Source: JADKAC01 sp964492065
GTDB lineage: Bacteria > Bacteroidota > Bacteroidia > Chitinophagales > BACL12
Length of the DNA: 64,000 nt
Direction: 5' to 3'
NCBI GenBank assembly: GCA_964492065.1
Contig: CAZBHH010000002.1
Location: forward strand, 1 to 64,000
Part shown: positions 1-9,010 of the stretch, in pieces
How positions within the stretch are numbered: the first letter of the stretch is position 1
Layout of the letters: each line of letters begins with the position of its first letter
The notes under the pieces: model-generated
Database searches by the model: none
What the model saw: only the letters and a program-made list of their open reading frames with translations
Told to the model about the DNA's origin: nothing
Program-made: the position numbers and the translations under genes

Positions 1-2
1 AC

Positions 3-122
3 TACAAGCGATTAGAAAAAGGCACGTTTGAACGGATTGAAAATAAGGATGCATCGGTAACACATATCTGCGCACAACAACGTAACCCACCAACGAACCA
101 TAACAGTGCAGTGTGTTATTGA
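3..122 (+). pseudogene. C-terminal fragment of an IS66-type TnpB (Orf2) protein
   Basis: The third forward frame is open from the window edge to a TGA at 120-122. It begins YKRLEKGTFE, which closely matches the conserved YYKRLEKGxFE stretch near the C-terminus of IS66-family accessory protein TnpB. The following residues (ENK, then S, T and QQ) roughly follow the family pattern. The reading then continues into unrelated sequence and stops earlier than a complete TnpB would. It is therefore either the end of a divergent TnpB or an insertion-sequence remnant. No IS66 terminal inverted repeat is visible in the 62 bases before the next gene, and the rest of the element lies outside the window. 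Confidence 0.45.
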
Positions 123-184
123 ATTTTGCAAAGCACAATTGAGTGAGATTTAACCGGAAAGCGCTTTTAACAAAGTCATTCAGG

Positions 185-3100
185 CTACCTGGCGAGATAC
201 ATCTTGCCGAAGTCGGCTTTAAAGTACGCATCGGTTCCGGTATCGTATTTATCTAATTCTTTGCCGTGCAGTTTTGCCACGATTCTGTACAAATACAAGC
301 CGTTGGCAACGGGATCGCCGAATTTGTCAGTGCCGTCCCAGGCGTATTCGGTAATATTATTCCCGATATGAACCGGGCCGAGTTCGGGAGCCAGGATTTC
401 CTTTATCACCCTGCCGGACACCGTCAGTATCTGAATCTTGAAATAATCGGGCACTTCACTTCCGGTAAGCGTAAACACAAAATGCGTTTGAGTGGTAAAC
501 GGATTGGGATAATTCAACACATTGCTTATCATCGGCTTGTTTATCACTTCGAAACTTATCCTGTAATCTATTCCGCCGCCTGCCGCATTGCCGGTGACAT
601 CGGCTGCTTTGATCCACAACTCATATATGCCGTCGCGGTTAAAATTATTTTTTATTATCACTTCCGCCTGGTTTCCCTGGTCGAGATTATTGGTATCCGC
701 CGGAAAAAACTCCATCAGCCCGCTATTAAAATACATCGGCACGACAGTGCCATCGGGATATTTGAAAGATATTTCGAGTAATGCGGTATCATTTAATGCG
801 AGAAACCGGTTCTCATCGTTTAACAGTATCTTAATTTCCGGCTTTGCCGATACAATATCTCCGTCCAGGATATGGATATTGTCGAAAGTAACATCCAACA
901 GCGGGTCTGCATTATCGCCTTTGATATAAAATGGCAGGTAGGCGATATTGTTGAAGTGATATTGCTCGGGTTGATCGTTATCCGGATTCACCTCAACGAT
1001 TAATGTCGCATTTCCGGCGGGGAGATTCCCTGTTTCCACCTGCATCTTCGTAATCATACTGCCGAATGCCAACAGCGAATCCTGTCGCGGGTAAGAGATC
1101 GGAATTACGGTATTGACATTGTTTCTCACGCTGTAAGCAATCAGAAGGCTGTCCATATCCCAGGCGCTGATATTTTTTACGGATACTTCAAACTGCAGGG
1201 GTTGCCCCAGTTGAATAGTATCCCTCAAAAACACGAAATGATCTTCGGGGTCCAAGGCCGCCTCGGGTACCGGAGTGTACACTACCCGCCAATACTCCAG
1301 TTGGGCGGGGATGCGCAGTGAATCATTTTGAGAAAACATTTGCAGGCGCAGAAAGGGAAATACGGCGGCGTCAATTCCACTGAGGTCGTATTCTCCGGCT
1401 GTAATATTCTCCGCCAAAGGTGTTTGGTTGCCATACCAGTCCTCGCCTATCAACGTCAAATACGTGGAATCTGCTGCACCTCCCGACGGATCGGTGAACT
1501 GCCACAGCGCTTCGTCCCATTGAGCGGCCGGCCCGGCTTTTTCCGAGGTAACAACGCCTTTGTACCACTTGCCGATAATATCGGTAGAAAATGAAATTTT
1601 TGTACCGAGAGAATCGCCGATAATTTCCTGCGCCACCGAGGGGTCGCCCTTCCTGCCAAAGAAAATATAAGAGCGATCGTAATCGTAAACGGCGAGGTCT
1701 AATATTTCACTGGCGCCATAACTTACAAATGCGTCGAAAAGACTGGCGCCTCCGGTAAGCGTCGTATCGCTCAGCCAATCGTCAAACTCGGCGTAGTTAT
1801 TCGAGTAGCACAAAAAGTAATAACCTTCCGGTACGGAATCCATCATCAGGTTATAGACATCTGTTCTGGACTCATAAGAGTTGGTATTCATTTGAATCAC
1901 CTGGCGAAACGGGTCGTCGGTGCAATACACATCACCGTACGGCCCAAACCCGGTATCGCCCACCTCATAAGTTGTCCAGGGCAGACCCGTGAGCGGATCG
2001 ATAACAAAAATCACAAATCCATTGCCGGCGCAAGAACCCAAAGCCATCTCCTCGCCATTGATATAACTCGTCACCTCCGTCCAGTCGGTTACCGGGTAAA
2101 TGCCGGTGTTCACCTGGTAATTCTTAATATCATCTACAAATTCAAAGTTCCTGTCTGCATTCAGCTCCATTTGATAATAGAGATCATGATTAAATTGAAA
2201 GTAATGGCTTTGATTCCAACCGATTTCATCGCCGGTTTTATACAGGAACGAACTGTTGCGCCACAGCGGGTCATTGCCGTAAATCGTATCGAGCGAAATG
2301 CGCCAGTAATACACGGTGTTGTTAATCCACGGAATATCCGGGTCTTCCCATTTCAATACACCTCCTGCCCTGACTACTGTCTTCGTTCTTTTGAGCGGGC
2401 TGTTAAACATTTCGGTAGTATCAATGTCGAACCGGTACTGTTTATAGGTTGCGAAAATATTGGAGGTGGAAGCCGCCAGGAATTCCGGCACCTGGTTTAT
2501 CAGGCTGTAGGAATAGGGATAAACCGGCAGTGCATCATCGGAGACAATATTTGTGGAGATATTCAGTACATTATTCATTTCATCCAGTTCGTCAATTGCC
2601 GCCAGGTTATCAATGTGAATGGTAAACGTATTGACACCGATATCGTTTAATTTATCCACCGGAAATTCGAACATCAGCGTATCTCTGAAATAGGGCGCTG
2701 CGGTTGCCAAACTCAATTCGCTTATCGTTCCTGCGGGGTTCATCCGCTTTACGGAAACGGAATAATCGGCATTTACCGATTTCCCGATATTGGTGATTAC
2801 AATTTGAATTTGAAAAGAATCCTCGATATTAGATACGATTTCGGGCATGAAAGTCACGGATGGCTCTTCAATTACATAATCCGGCTTGGGATGGGTATTG
2901 ATATGCAGGGCGGGGTCGCCGTTTAGTGTGGTGTGCTCAGCCGTGAGTTGATCGAAGATATTGGGGTAATCCGCTATACTGTCGGCAACGGATTGCATGA
3001 TTCTGCCGATTCCCTCTCCATAATTGTAAATGCCCAGGTCTTTGTAAAAGTAACTCGCATATTCATTCAGGCTGCTGGCAAGCGTATAGGTAGAAGCCGC

Positions 3101-5224
3101 GAGAAAACCGACGGCGCCTTTGCTTTCGGCAAAAATGTAATCTTCGCTTAATGTACCTCCCGTTTCATGCACGGCGCCGGTATAACAACCGTTGCCAAAC
3201 ACGACATGGTATCTACCCGCATTCTCTAAGTTATTCGGGTCGCCAATATTAAAGTCAAAAGAATTGGCGGATGAGTGACCGAAGAAGGTCATCAGGGAAA
3301 CGCCGCTGTTGATCAGGGAGTCGATATAGGTATCGGTACTGTAAAAAATCGGATCGGTACTCACCTTATTAAATGGATATACATGCGCACCGTACAGCGA
3401 ATCGGTGATAATGTTTTGATATCCCACCAGGTAATTATTAAACAGCATTTGCTCGTAAGCATTGAGCCCTCCTGCAAAGTGCAGAATATTTTTCATCCAT
3501 GCCTTGTTGTCGATTGTCTGCAGGGCGCTTTGTTGTGCCGCTTCATACTCCATCACTTTCTGTAAATAAATGCGCACTTCGTTTCCCGTTTTTGCTACTA
3601 ACCTTCCCACCGGGATTTCGGGGTACACAGTATTCGGGCGGGAAGTGAGCAACAGGTCTGAACCCGGACTTCCAAAAGTGGGTACGAGATTATTTGTGTT
3701 ATTTGTAACGGAATTGCGGTTGTAATCATAGGCAATCGCTTTGCCGATCAGAAACAAATATTTCGGCGCCACCGAAAAACTGTCGGCTGCAAACAGCGAA
3801 AAATTCCGGATGGCAAGCGGATTTTTCCTGTCGCCAAAGGCAAACTGGTCGTACAACACATCGATATCGAGAATCAGCACATCGTAACCTCCGCCGGTTA
3901 AGGAAGACCGGTAATCAGCATATTCCTGCACCCAGTTGACACCGGTAGCAGAATCGGTGTACAATACGTGATTTGTGATAATCAGGTAATCGCCCTGGTT
4001 AGCAACTTCTCCGTAATCGATAAAAGATACGGGTGCAATTTGCGTAATGGTTTTAATATCGGTTGTCGTATCCTGGCTGCTTAACCACATTTCCGCAGCG
4101 CCGGCATCATAGGGCAAATGAAATTTGGAAATATCTGACTCCACAATAGCTGTTATGCGCTTGTGATTCGTCAGGTCGTACAATACCGGACTTGTCGCCT
4201 TCTCATCGAAATCCGTAACCTCCAAATACCTGGTCAACGACGCCGAACTGGCAAGTGTAAACTTCGCACGTGAGGCATTATTAAAATCCCAACTGCGGGG
4301 ATAATTGATATCGATATATGCGTTGCGCAAATAATCCGTCGATCCGCCGAGAGACGCAAAGGCCACCGCATTCGAAGCGAGTATCGTGTCCAGTGTAAAA
4401 TCGTATTTCAACATATTGTATCCGAAATACGCAGTATCCGTCATGACTGTTCCATTTACTGAAATCGTATAATGATGAGACACGGCATTGGTACCGATGA
4501 CTGCAGTCTTTAAATGCACCGGTTCTGCATCATCGCCGAAATAGGCGTTTGAAATGGCAAGTGTTTTTGTACGGGTTGTATTTGCAAATTTTGTCTCGGT
4601 ATATCCTTCTCCCTTTTCAAATTTTGAAGAATATATTTCCAGGTACGGCACACCGTAAGACAGGTAGCTGATACTCTTATTAAACACACCCGCTGTTCCA
4701 TTTACCATAAGCGCCTGGTAGCGGTAATGCGTCTCGGCATCCGGAGCTCCGGCCAGGTCATTCACAAGATTCTCAACCCGGTTATTGGATTCTGAAGTAT
4801 TCCATGTCAAAAAATACACGCTGGTATCCGTAAACATGCTCGTATAGGTATGCACCTGAAAATCGGGATTGTCGTACAGGCGGGTATCGATTGCACCGTC
4901 GTTATACCTGCCGTAAAATTCAATGTAATCCGTTGTATCAAAAACGTTGTCGCTTTCGCCTTCGATATAAATATATTCCTCCTGTCCCCTGTAAAACAAC
5001 TGGATGTTTTTCGGATTGATACCTGCCAGGCTGTATCCCGAAGCCGATAGCGCCTCGTCCAATTGCGCATGGTAGATGCGGTAAAGGCCATCTGCATTTA
5101 CCTTGATTTTAAAATACGGCTGGCCGTATTCAATCCATTCATCGCCGTACTGGGTTGTCTGTGCGGAGGCGGAAAAGCCTAAATAATGTATCAATACTAA
5201 AGTGAGAATAAAGGTTCTTATCAT
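185..5224 (-). CDS. porU: T9SS sortase PorU-like C25 (gingipain-type) peptidase, long form
   Basis: A 1679-residue exported protein with a signal peptide ending near SASAQ. The central region is a peptidase C25 (gingipain) domain. The expected catalytic pair is visible: His650 in FFGHSS and Cys680 in GNGCYTG. Extended beta-rich, CARDB-like repeats follow, and the protein ends with a FlgD-type Ig/T9SS sorting region (NYPNPF..., then AWDGTD, then NGLYLYRI). PorU cleaves the C-terminal sorting domain of T9SS cargo at the cell surface and attaches the cargo to the outer-membrane glycolipid. It is longer than the Porphyromonas enzyme (about 1150 residues), in keeping with the long-form PorU group. 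The PorV/PorQ-family gene lies 10 bases upstream in the same orientation, which supports the assignment. A secreted C25 peptidase that is cargo rather than sortase remains possible. Confidence 0.8.
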   Translation of the reverse strand: MIRTFILTLVLIHYLGFSASAQTTQYGDEWIEYGQPYFKIKVNADGLYRIYHAQLDEALSASGYSLAGINPKNIQLFYRGQEEYIYIEGESDNVFDTTDYIEFYGRYNDGAIDTRLYDNPDFQVHTYTSMFTDTSVYFLTWNTSESNNRVENLVNDLAGAPDAETHYRYQALMVNGTAGVFNKSISYLSYGVPYLEIYSSKFEKGEGYTETKFANTTRTKTLAISNAYFGDDAEPVHLKTAVIGTNAVSHHYTISVNGTVMTDTAYFGYNMLKYDFTLDTILASNAVAFASLGGSTDYLRNAYIDINYPRSWDFNNASRAKFTLASSASLTRYLEVTDFDEKATSPVLYDLTNHKRITAIVESDISKFHLPYDAGAAEMWLSSQDTTTDIKTITQIAPVSFIDYGEVANQGDYLIITNHVLYTDSATGVNWVQEYADYRSSLTGGGYDVLILDIDVLYDQFAFGDRKNPLAIRNFSLFAADSFSVAPKYLFLIGKAIAYDYNRNSVTNNTNNLVPTFGSPGSDLLLTSRPNTVYPEIPVGRLVAKTGNEVRIYLQKVMEYEAAQQSALQTIDNKAWMKNILHFAGGLNAYEQMLFNNYLVGYQNIITDSLYGAHVYPFNKVSTDPIFYSTDTYIDSLINSGVSLMTFFGHSSANSFDFNIGDPNNLENAGRYHVVFGNGCYTGAVHETGGTLSEDYIFAESKGAVGFLAASTYTLASSLNEYASYFYKDLGIYNYGEGIGRIMQSVADSIADYPNIFDQLTAEHTTLNGDPALHINTHPKPDYVIEEPSVTFMPEIVSNIEDSFQIQIVITNIGKSVNADYSVSVKRMNPAGTISELSLATAAPYFRDTLMFEFPVDKLNDIGVNTFTIHIDNLAAIDELDEMNNVLNISTNIVSDDALPVYPYSYSLINQVPEFLAASTSNIFATYKQYRFDIDTTEMFNSPLKRTKTVVRAGGVLKWEDPDIPWINNTVYYWRISLDTIYGNDPLWRNSSFLYKTGDEIGWNQSHYFQFNHDLYYQMELNADRNFEFVDDIKNYQVNTGIYPVTDWTEVTSYINGEEMALGSCAGNGFVIFVIDPLTGLPWTTYEVGDTGFGPYGDVYCTDDPFRQVIQMNTNSYESRTDVYNLMMDSVPEGYYFLCYSNNYAEFDDWLSDTTLTGGASLFDAFVSYGASEILDLAVYDYDRSYIFFGRKGDPSVAQEIIGDSLGTKISFSTDIIGKWYKGVVTSEKAGPAAQWDEALWQFTDPSGGAADSTYLTLIGEDWYGNQTPLAENITAGEYDLSGIDAAVFPFLRLQMFSQNDSLRIPAQLEYWRVVYTPVPEAALDPEDHFVFLRDTIQLGQPLQFEVSVKNISAWDMDSLLIAYSVRNNVNTVIPISYPRQDSLLAFGSMITKMQVETGNLPAGNATLIVEVNPDNDQPEQYHFNNIAYLPFYIKGDNADPLLDVTFDNIHILDGDIVSAKPEIKILLNDENRFLALNDTALLEISFKYPDGTVVPMYFNSGLMEFFPADTNNLDQGNQAEVIIKNNFNRDGIYELWIKAADVTGNAAGGGIDYRISFEVINKPMISNVLNYPNPFTTQTHFVFTLTGSEVPDYFKIQILTVSGRVIKEILAPELGPVHIGNNITEYAWDGTDKFGDPVANGLYLYRIVAKLHGKELDKYDTGTDAYFKADFGKMYLAR

Positions 5225-5234
5225 ACACTTTACA

Positions 5235-6335
5235 TTATTGGTTCTTTAAGGGGGCTACTTTTTTATTAAAGTCGAGAGAAAGTGAGATGACGTGAGAATA
5301 CAGCAACTCGCCCTGGTTTCCGATATTGGTGTAGGCATAGTCTAAGGTTATGGGGCCGATGACCAGTCCCACGCCGATATTGGGTTGGAATATCCACGAC
5401 TCTTCGCTTGCATCGTCGGCAATTGCCTGCTGTAAATTATTGATGCCGCCTCTCAGGAAAATAAAATCTCGGTAATTGAATGCGACACCCAGGTGCGGGT
5501 CAACGCTAAACGGGTCTGCACTCACCAGCACATTGCGCTTTCCATCGGTGGTGACGTCGAGGTTCAACTCTGCTTGTCCTCCGAAATTTTCACCCATATC
5601 GAAGTGGTATCCCGTGCCGAGGATAATTTTCGGCGTAGTGATTTCGAGTGAATTTTCAGGGATCGCATTGCCGGTGGCGGCGAGCACTTGTTCATCGGCT
5701 TCGGTAAATGCAAATGACCATGCGTTAAAGGTGGATGTAACATCACGCAACATGACTGCGAACTGCCAATTATTTTTATCCAATTGAGCTCCCGCATCCA
5801 AACCAAATCCCCAGGAAGTGGCAAAATATCCGGCGGTGCGGTGAATTACTTTTGCATTGAAGCCGATGCGCAAATCATTCCACGCCAATTTTGTGGCATA
5901 GGAACCGAGGAAGCCGTAATCGGCAACCGAAAAGGATGTGATATTGTCGTAATTGATACTGCCGTCCGGCCCGACAAGGAATAAGGTATTGGGAATATCG
6001 TCCACGCCAAAGCGCAGGATCGAAAAAGCGAGGGCGCTGTTTTTTTCTTTCAGTGGAATGGCGATTGCGGCGTAATCGTATTTCGCAATACCCGCAAAGT
6101 ATTCGGAATGCATGATGCCCACCTGGTAATCCGACTTCACCAGCGTCAATCCGGCGGGATTCCAGTAACCGGCGGTGACATCATCCACTCCGGCGACTAC
6201 GCTGCCTCCCATACCCAATGCATCGGCTGATACGCCGATGGATAAAAATTCATTGCTGTACTTCCGTGCGGTTTGCGCATCGGCGCCGGTTGCAATGCAG
6301 AATAGCGGTAAACAAATTAACAATAAGTATTTCAT
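5235..6335 (-). CDS. porV: PorV/PorQ-family outer-membrane protein of type IX secretion
   Basis: A 366-residue protein with a signal peptide ending near GADAQ. The mature part has the FadL-like PorV signature: FLSIGVSADALGMG near the start, then DDVTAGYWNPAGL. PorV is an outer-membrane barrel that carries T9SS cargo from the translocon to the PorU sortase. The gene is followed after 10 bases by the PorU-like gene, so the two probably form one transcript. An exact Bacteroidota -7 element lies 20 bases upstream, inside the end of the preceding gene. PorV and PorQ are related families; the linkage to a PorU-like gene favours PorV. Confidence 0.8.
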   Translation of the reverse strand: MKYLLLICLPLFCIATGADAQTARKYSNEFLSIGVSADALGMGGSVVAGVDDVTAGYWNPAGLTLVKSDYQVGIMHSEYFAGIAKYDYAAIAIPLKEKNSALAFSILRFGVDDIPNTLFLVGPDGSINYDNITSFSVADYGFLGSYATKLAWNDLRIGFNAKVIHRTAGYFATSWGFGLDAGAQLDKNNWQFAVMLRDVTSTFNAWSFAFTEADEQVLAATGNAIPENSLEITTPKIILGTGYHFDMGENFGGQAELNLDVTTDGKRNVLVSADPFSVDPHLGVAFNYRDFIFLRGGINNLQQAIADDASEESWIFQPNIGVGLVIGPITLDYAYTNIGNQGELLYSHVISLSLDFNKKVAPLKNQ

Positions 6336-6343
6336 CGTCTGTG

Positions 6344-7015
6344 TTAGGCTTTGACAAAATTAGGAAATGCCACCTTTACCAATACTGTGTCAATCCGGTG
6401 GATAAGTAACTGCATGTGTGCGTTGTCTGTATTATTGAACGGCGGATTCCCGATACTTTGATTCAATTCATCCATTATCCCTGTTAAACGCCCGTTATCC
6501 GCATAGTGGTATATGAACTTCAGGTTTCTGAATCGCTCGAAATGGCGGGTTGCGCCGGCAAATGCATTTCCGGGTGTATTCTCGCTTAAGAACCGCTCTA
6601 TAACCCCGATATCGGCTGTATCCAGGTGCGCATATAACCTGTCGGCGACCGATTCGTCACGCATCAGCAATTGCCTGTCCATCATTAATTCGAGAAAGAC
6701 GTGGCTGAATGCGTACCGCCGCCTGCGGATTGTATCGAACTGCAAATCTTTGATGTGCGCTTCAATTATCCCGGTATATGTCTTAAAAAAATCCGAGCTG
6801 TGAAACATCGCATCCGCTGCGTAATGCCGTTTTACACCCTCGCCAATCCGGCGAGCCGCATCGCTGATAGTCGCTGCAATTTTATTGGGGTGTACTCGTA
6901 TCTTTTCACCGCTGCGCTTGCTGTAATTTGAAAGTATATCGGGCAGAATGATGCCGCATATAAAATACGTATCTTCATTTGGCAATTCGCAATAATAGTG
7001 CGACAAAAAATTCAT
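6344..7015 (-). CDS. AcpH-like (acyl-carrier-protein phosphodiesterase-like) hypothetical protein
   Basis: A 223-residue soluble protein taken from the ATG at 7015; a TTG six bases upstream is the alternative. The N-terminus MNFLSHYY resembles the MNFLAH start of the ACP phosphodiesterase family. That family removes the 4'-phosphopantetheine group from ACP using metal-binding His/Asp residues in a helical HD-like fold. Downstream are compatible residues (a conserved GIILPD segment, then HYAADAMFH and FSHVFLELMMDR), but the similarity is remote. No signal peptide or membrane segment is present. It faces tyrS divergently across about 100 bases, and its 3' end overlaps the porV promoter. Function is not established. 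Confidence 0.55.
   Translation of the reverse strand: MNFLSHYYCELPNEDTYFICGIILPDILSNYSKRSGEKIRVHPNKIAATISDAARRIGEGVKRHYAADAMFHSSDFFKTYTGIIEAHIKDLQFDTIRRRRYAFSHVFLELMMDRQLLMRDESVADRLYAHLDTADIGVIERFLSENTPGNAFAGATRHFERFRNLKFIYHYADNGRLTGIMDELNQSIGNPPFNNTDNAHMQLLIHRIDTVLVKVAFPNFVKA
6355..6362 (-). promoter_or_regulatory. -7 promoter element of the porV-porU unit
   Basis: Read on the minus strand this is TAATTTTG, an exact match to the Bacteroidota -7 consensus TAnnTTTG. It ends 19 bases before the porV start codon and lies within the last codons of the upstream gene. A TTG that could serve as a -33 element is 17 bases further upstream (6380-6382), slightly closer than the usual 19-21. Confidence 0.5.
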
Positions 7016-7109
7016 TTGCAACTATTGAAAACTTAAAAATCCATTCCGGCGCCCGGCGCTAAAAATAAATATAAAATTCCCGGCGGGATTTCAAATCACC
7101 CGAAAGCAA

Positions 7110-7117
7110 TAAATTTG
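7110..7117 (+). promoter_or_regulatory. -7 promoter element of tyrS
   Basis: TAAATTTG is an exact TAnnTTTG match ending only four bases before the tyrS ATG. A TTTC 17 bases upstream (7089-7092) is a weak -33 candidate. If used, transcription would start at or within a base or two of the start codon, giving a leaderless mRNA. Confidence 0.55.
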
Positions 7118-7121
7118 CGGC

Positions 7122-8408
7122 ATGCAGGTACAAAACTTTGTGGAGGAATTGCGCTGGCGGGGTATGTTAGCGGAAATTATGCCGGGAACCGAAGAGCGCC
7201 TGATGCAGGGGCCAACTGCCGGGTATATTGGCTTTGACCCCACGGGCGATTCGCTGGGCGTGGGCAATATGGTGCAGATTATGACACTGCTGCACTTTCA
7301 AAATTGCGGTCACAAACCCATTGCACTTGTCGGCGGCGCTACGGGTATGGTGGGCGACCCTTCGGGGAAAAGCGCCGAGCGCAACCTGTTGGATATCGAT
7401 GTGCTTAACCACAATATCGCATGTCAGAAAAAACAACTCGAAAAATTTCTCGATTTTTCCAATACTGCAAACGGCGCAGAACTCGTAAATAACTTCGATT
7501 GGTTTAAGGATTTCAAATTCCTGGATTTTATCCGCGAAGTCGGCAAACACATCTCCATAAATTATATGATAGCCAAGGACAGCGTGCAGACGAGGTTGGA
7601 AAAAGGGCTTTCCTTCACCGAATTTTCTTATCAGTTGATCCAGGGTTACGACTTCTATTACCTGTGGAAACACAAAGGGGTGATGTTGCAAATGGGCGGC
7701 AGCGACCAGTGGGGAAATATTACTACCGGCAACGAACTGATCCGGCGCATGGCCGGCGGAGAGGCATTTGCACTCTGTACACCACTCATTAAAAAAGCAG
7801 ATGGCACCAAATTCGGCAAAACCGAAAGCGGCAATATCTGGCTGGATGCGAAGCGGACATCCCCTTATAAATTCTACCAGTTCTGGCTGAATGCCAGCGA
7901 TGCGGATGCGGAAAATTACATTAAAATCTTTACCCTGTTCAGTCGTGCCGAAACGGAGGAAATCATTGCAGCACACCTGAGGGAACCGCATTTGCGCAAT
8001 CTGCAAAAGACACTGGCAAAGGACATCACCTGCAGGGTACATTCCGAATCGGAGTATATCAAAGCAAAAGAGGCAAGCGAAATCCTGTTTGGCAAATCGA
8101 CCGCCGAAGCGTTAAAAACATTGGATGAACAAACCTTGCTCGATGTGTTTGAAGGCGTGCCTTCCTGCATTGTAAGCAGAGATAAATTTGTAAGTGGCAT
8201 TTCCATTACCGACCTGCTGACTGCGGAATCTCAATTCATTGCCTCGAAAAGTGAATTGCGCAGGGCAATCCAGGAAAATTCATTGAGCGCAAACAGGCAG
8301 AAAATTACCGATGGCGATACCGCAATACACACCGCTGATCTCATTAATGAAAAGTATCTCGTCGTTCAACGGGGTAAGAAAAATTATTTCTTAATTATCG
8401 CTGAATAA
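7122..8408 (+). CDS. tyrS: tyrosyl-tRNA synthetase
   Basis: A 428-residue class I synthetase that charges tRNA-Tyr in the cytosol. The N-terminal catalytic domain shows FDPTGDSL, then GGATGMVGDPSGKSAER, the tyrosine-binding GYDFYYLW and the GGSDQWGNI block. The KMSKS loop is present as KFGKT (about residues 230-234). The C-terminal part (about residues 350-428) fits an S4-type RNA-binding domain. The HIGH motif is read as GVGN (residues 46-49), so its first histidine is a glycine. The length is normal and the rest of the active site is intact, so it should be functional. The end overlaps the convergent gene by 14 bases. Confidence 0.97.
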   Translation: MQVQNFVEELRWRGMLAEIMPGTEERLMQGPTAGYIGFDPTGDSLGVGNMVQIMTLLHFQNCGHKPIALVGGATGMVGDPSGKSAERNLLDIDVLNHNIACQKKQLEKFLDFSNTANGAELVNNFDWFKDFKFLDFIREVGKHISINYMIAKDSVQTRLEKGLSFTEFSYQLIQGYDFYYLWKHKGVMLQMGGSDQWGNITTGNELIRRMAGGEAFALCTPLIKKADGTKFGKTESGNIWLDAKRTSPYKFYQFWLNASDADAENYIKIFTLFSRAETEEIIAAHLREPHLRNLQKTLAKDITCRVHSESEYIKAKEASEILFGKSTAEALKTLDEQTLLDVFEGVPSCIVSRDKFVSGISITDLLTAESQFIASKSELRRAIQENSLSANRQKITDGDTAIHTADLINEKYLVVQRGKKNYFLIIAE

Positions 8409-8985
8409 TGCATTTGGCATATCGCACCATGCCGTCATCTGTAATTAATCTCAGGAAATAAATGCCGCTGCCACATTCTATAATCACCTCTGCCTGATGA
8501 TTGTAGAAAATTGTGTTCCACAGCGGTTTACCGTCGGGCGATACCACTTCGGCATAACAGGGAATCTTCAGGTCGCGGTTGATTAAAATATTAATATGCG
8601 AAGTGGCAGGGTTGGGAAACAGCAGCAGGTCTCCTTCTCCCGTATTATTGTACATCAGTGAAACTGTATTGCTCTCATAAATGCCGTTTGAGGCCGTTAC
8701 CCGGTAAGTGTAGGTGTGCGCCGGCATCAAATCCGTACCGTCCAGGTATTGATAATTCACATCTGCATTGGCGCCACATATTCCCGAAATAGAATAGACG
8801 GTTTTAAATGTAAACCCATCGTCCGCACGCTGTAGCAGCATGTCGTTGCATGTGTAATCTGCCAGTAATGTCCATTGTATAAAAATGCTGTCGCCCAACT
8901 GTAAAGCTCTCAGATTATCAAAAATCTGTTGACCGCTTACAGAGCCTAAGGGCACAAAAGCACAAAGCAGCAGGACGAGTCGCAT
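8395..8985 (-). CDS. secreted protein with T9SS type A sorting domain
   Basis: About 196 residues from the ATG at 8985, chosen because MRLVLLLCAFVPLG begins a clean signal peptide; a longer reading adds eight residues. The middle resembles a fibronectin type III-like module (GDSIFIQW near its start, HTYTYRVTASNG later). The last 75 residues form a type A T9SS sorting domain, with LFPNPATSHINI, a PDGKPLW turn and GIYFLRLI. Such proteins are exported through the T9SS and attached to the surface or released by PorU. No catalytic motif is seen. A near-match -7 element, TACTTTTA (8990-8997), ends four bases before this ATG and supports the shorter start. Its stop lies inside the end of tyrS. Confidence 0.75.
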   Translation of the reverse strand: MRLVLLLCAFVPLGSVSGQQIFDNLRALQLGDSIFIQWTLLADYTCNDMLLQRADDGFTFKTVYSISGICGANADVNYQYLDGTDLMPAHTYTYRVTASNGIYESNTVSLMYNNTGEGDLLLFPNPATSHINILINRDLKIPCYAEVVSPDGKPLWNTIFYNHQAEVIIECGSGIYFLRLITDDGMVRYAKCIIQR

Positions 8986-9010
8986 AATGTAAAAGTAACA
9001 GGAAAACAAA

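Noticed and set aside
158..167. Palindrome AAAGCGCTTT downstream of the sortase gene as a terminator
   Set aside because: It has no loop and no T tract in the direction of transcription.
266..2650. Several open frames on the plus strand across the sortase gene
   Set aside because: They are antisense to a 1679-residue gene with clear domains and show no protein family features.
7167..8042. A 291-residue frame opposite tyrS
   Set aside because: It is fully antisense to a conserved synthetase and lacks recognisable motifs.
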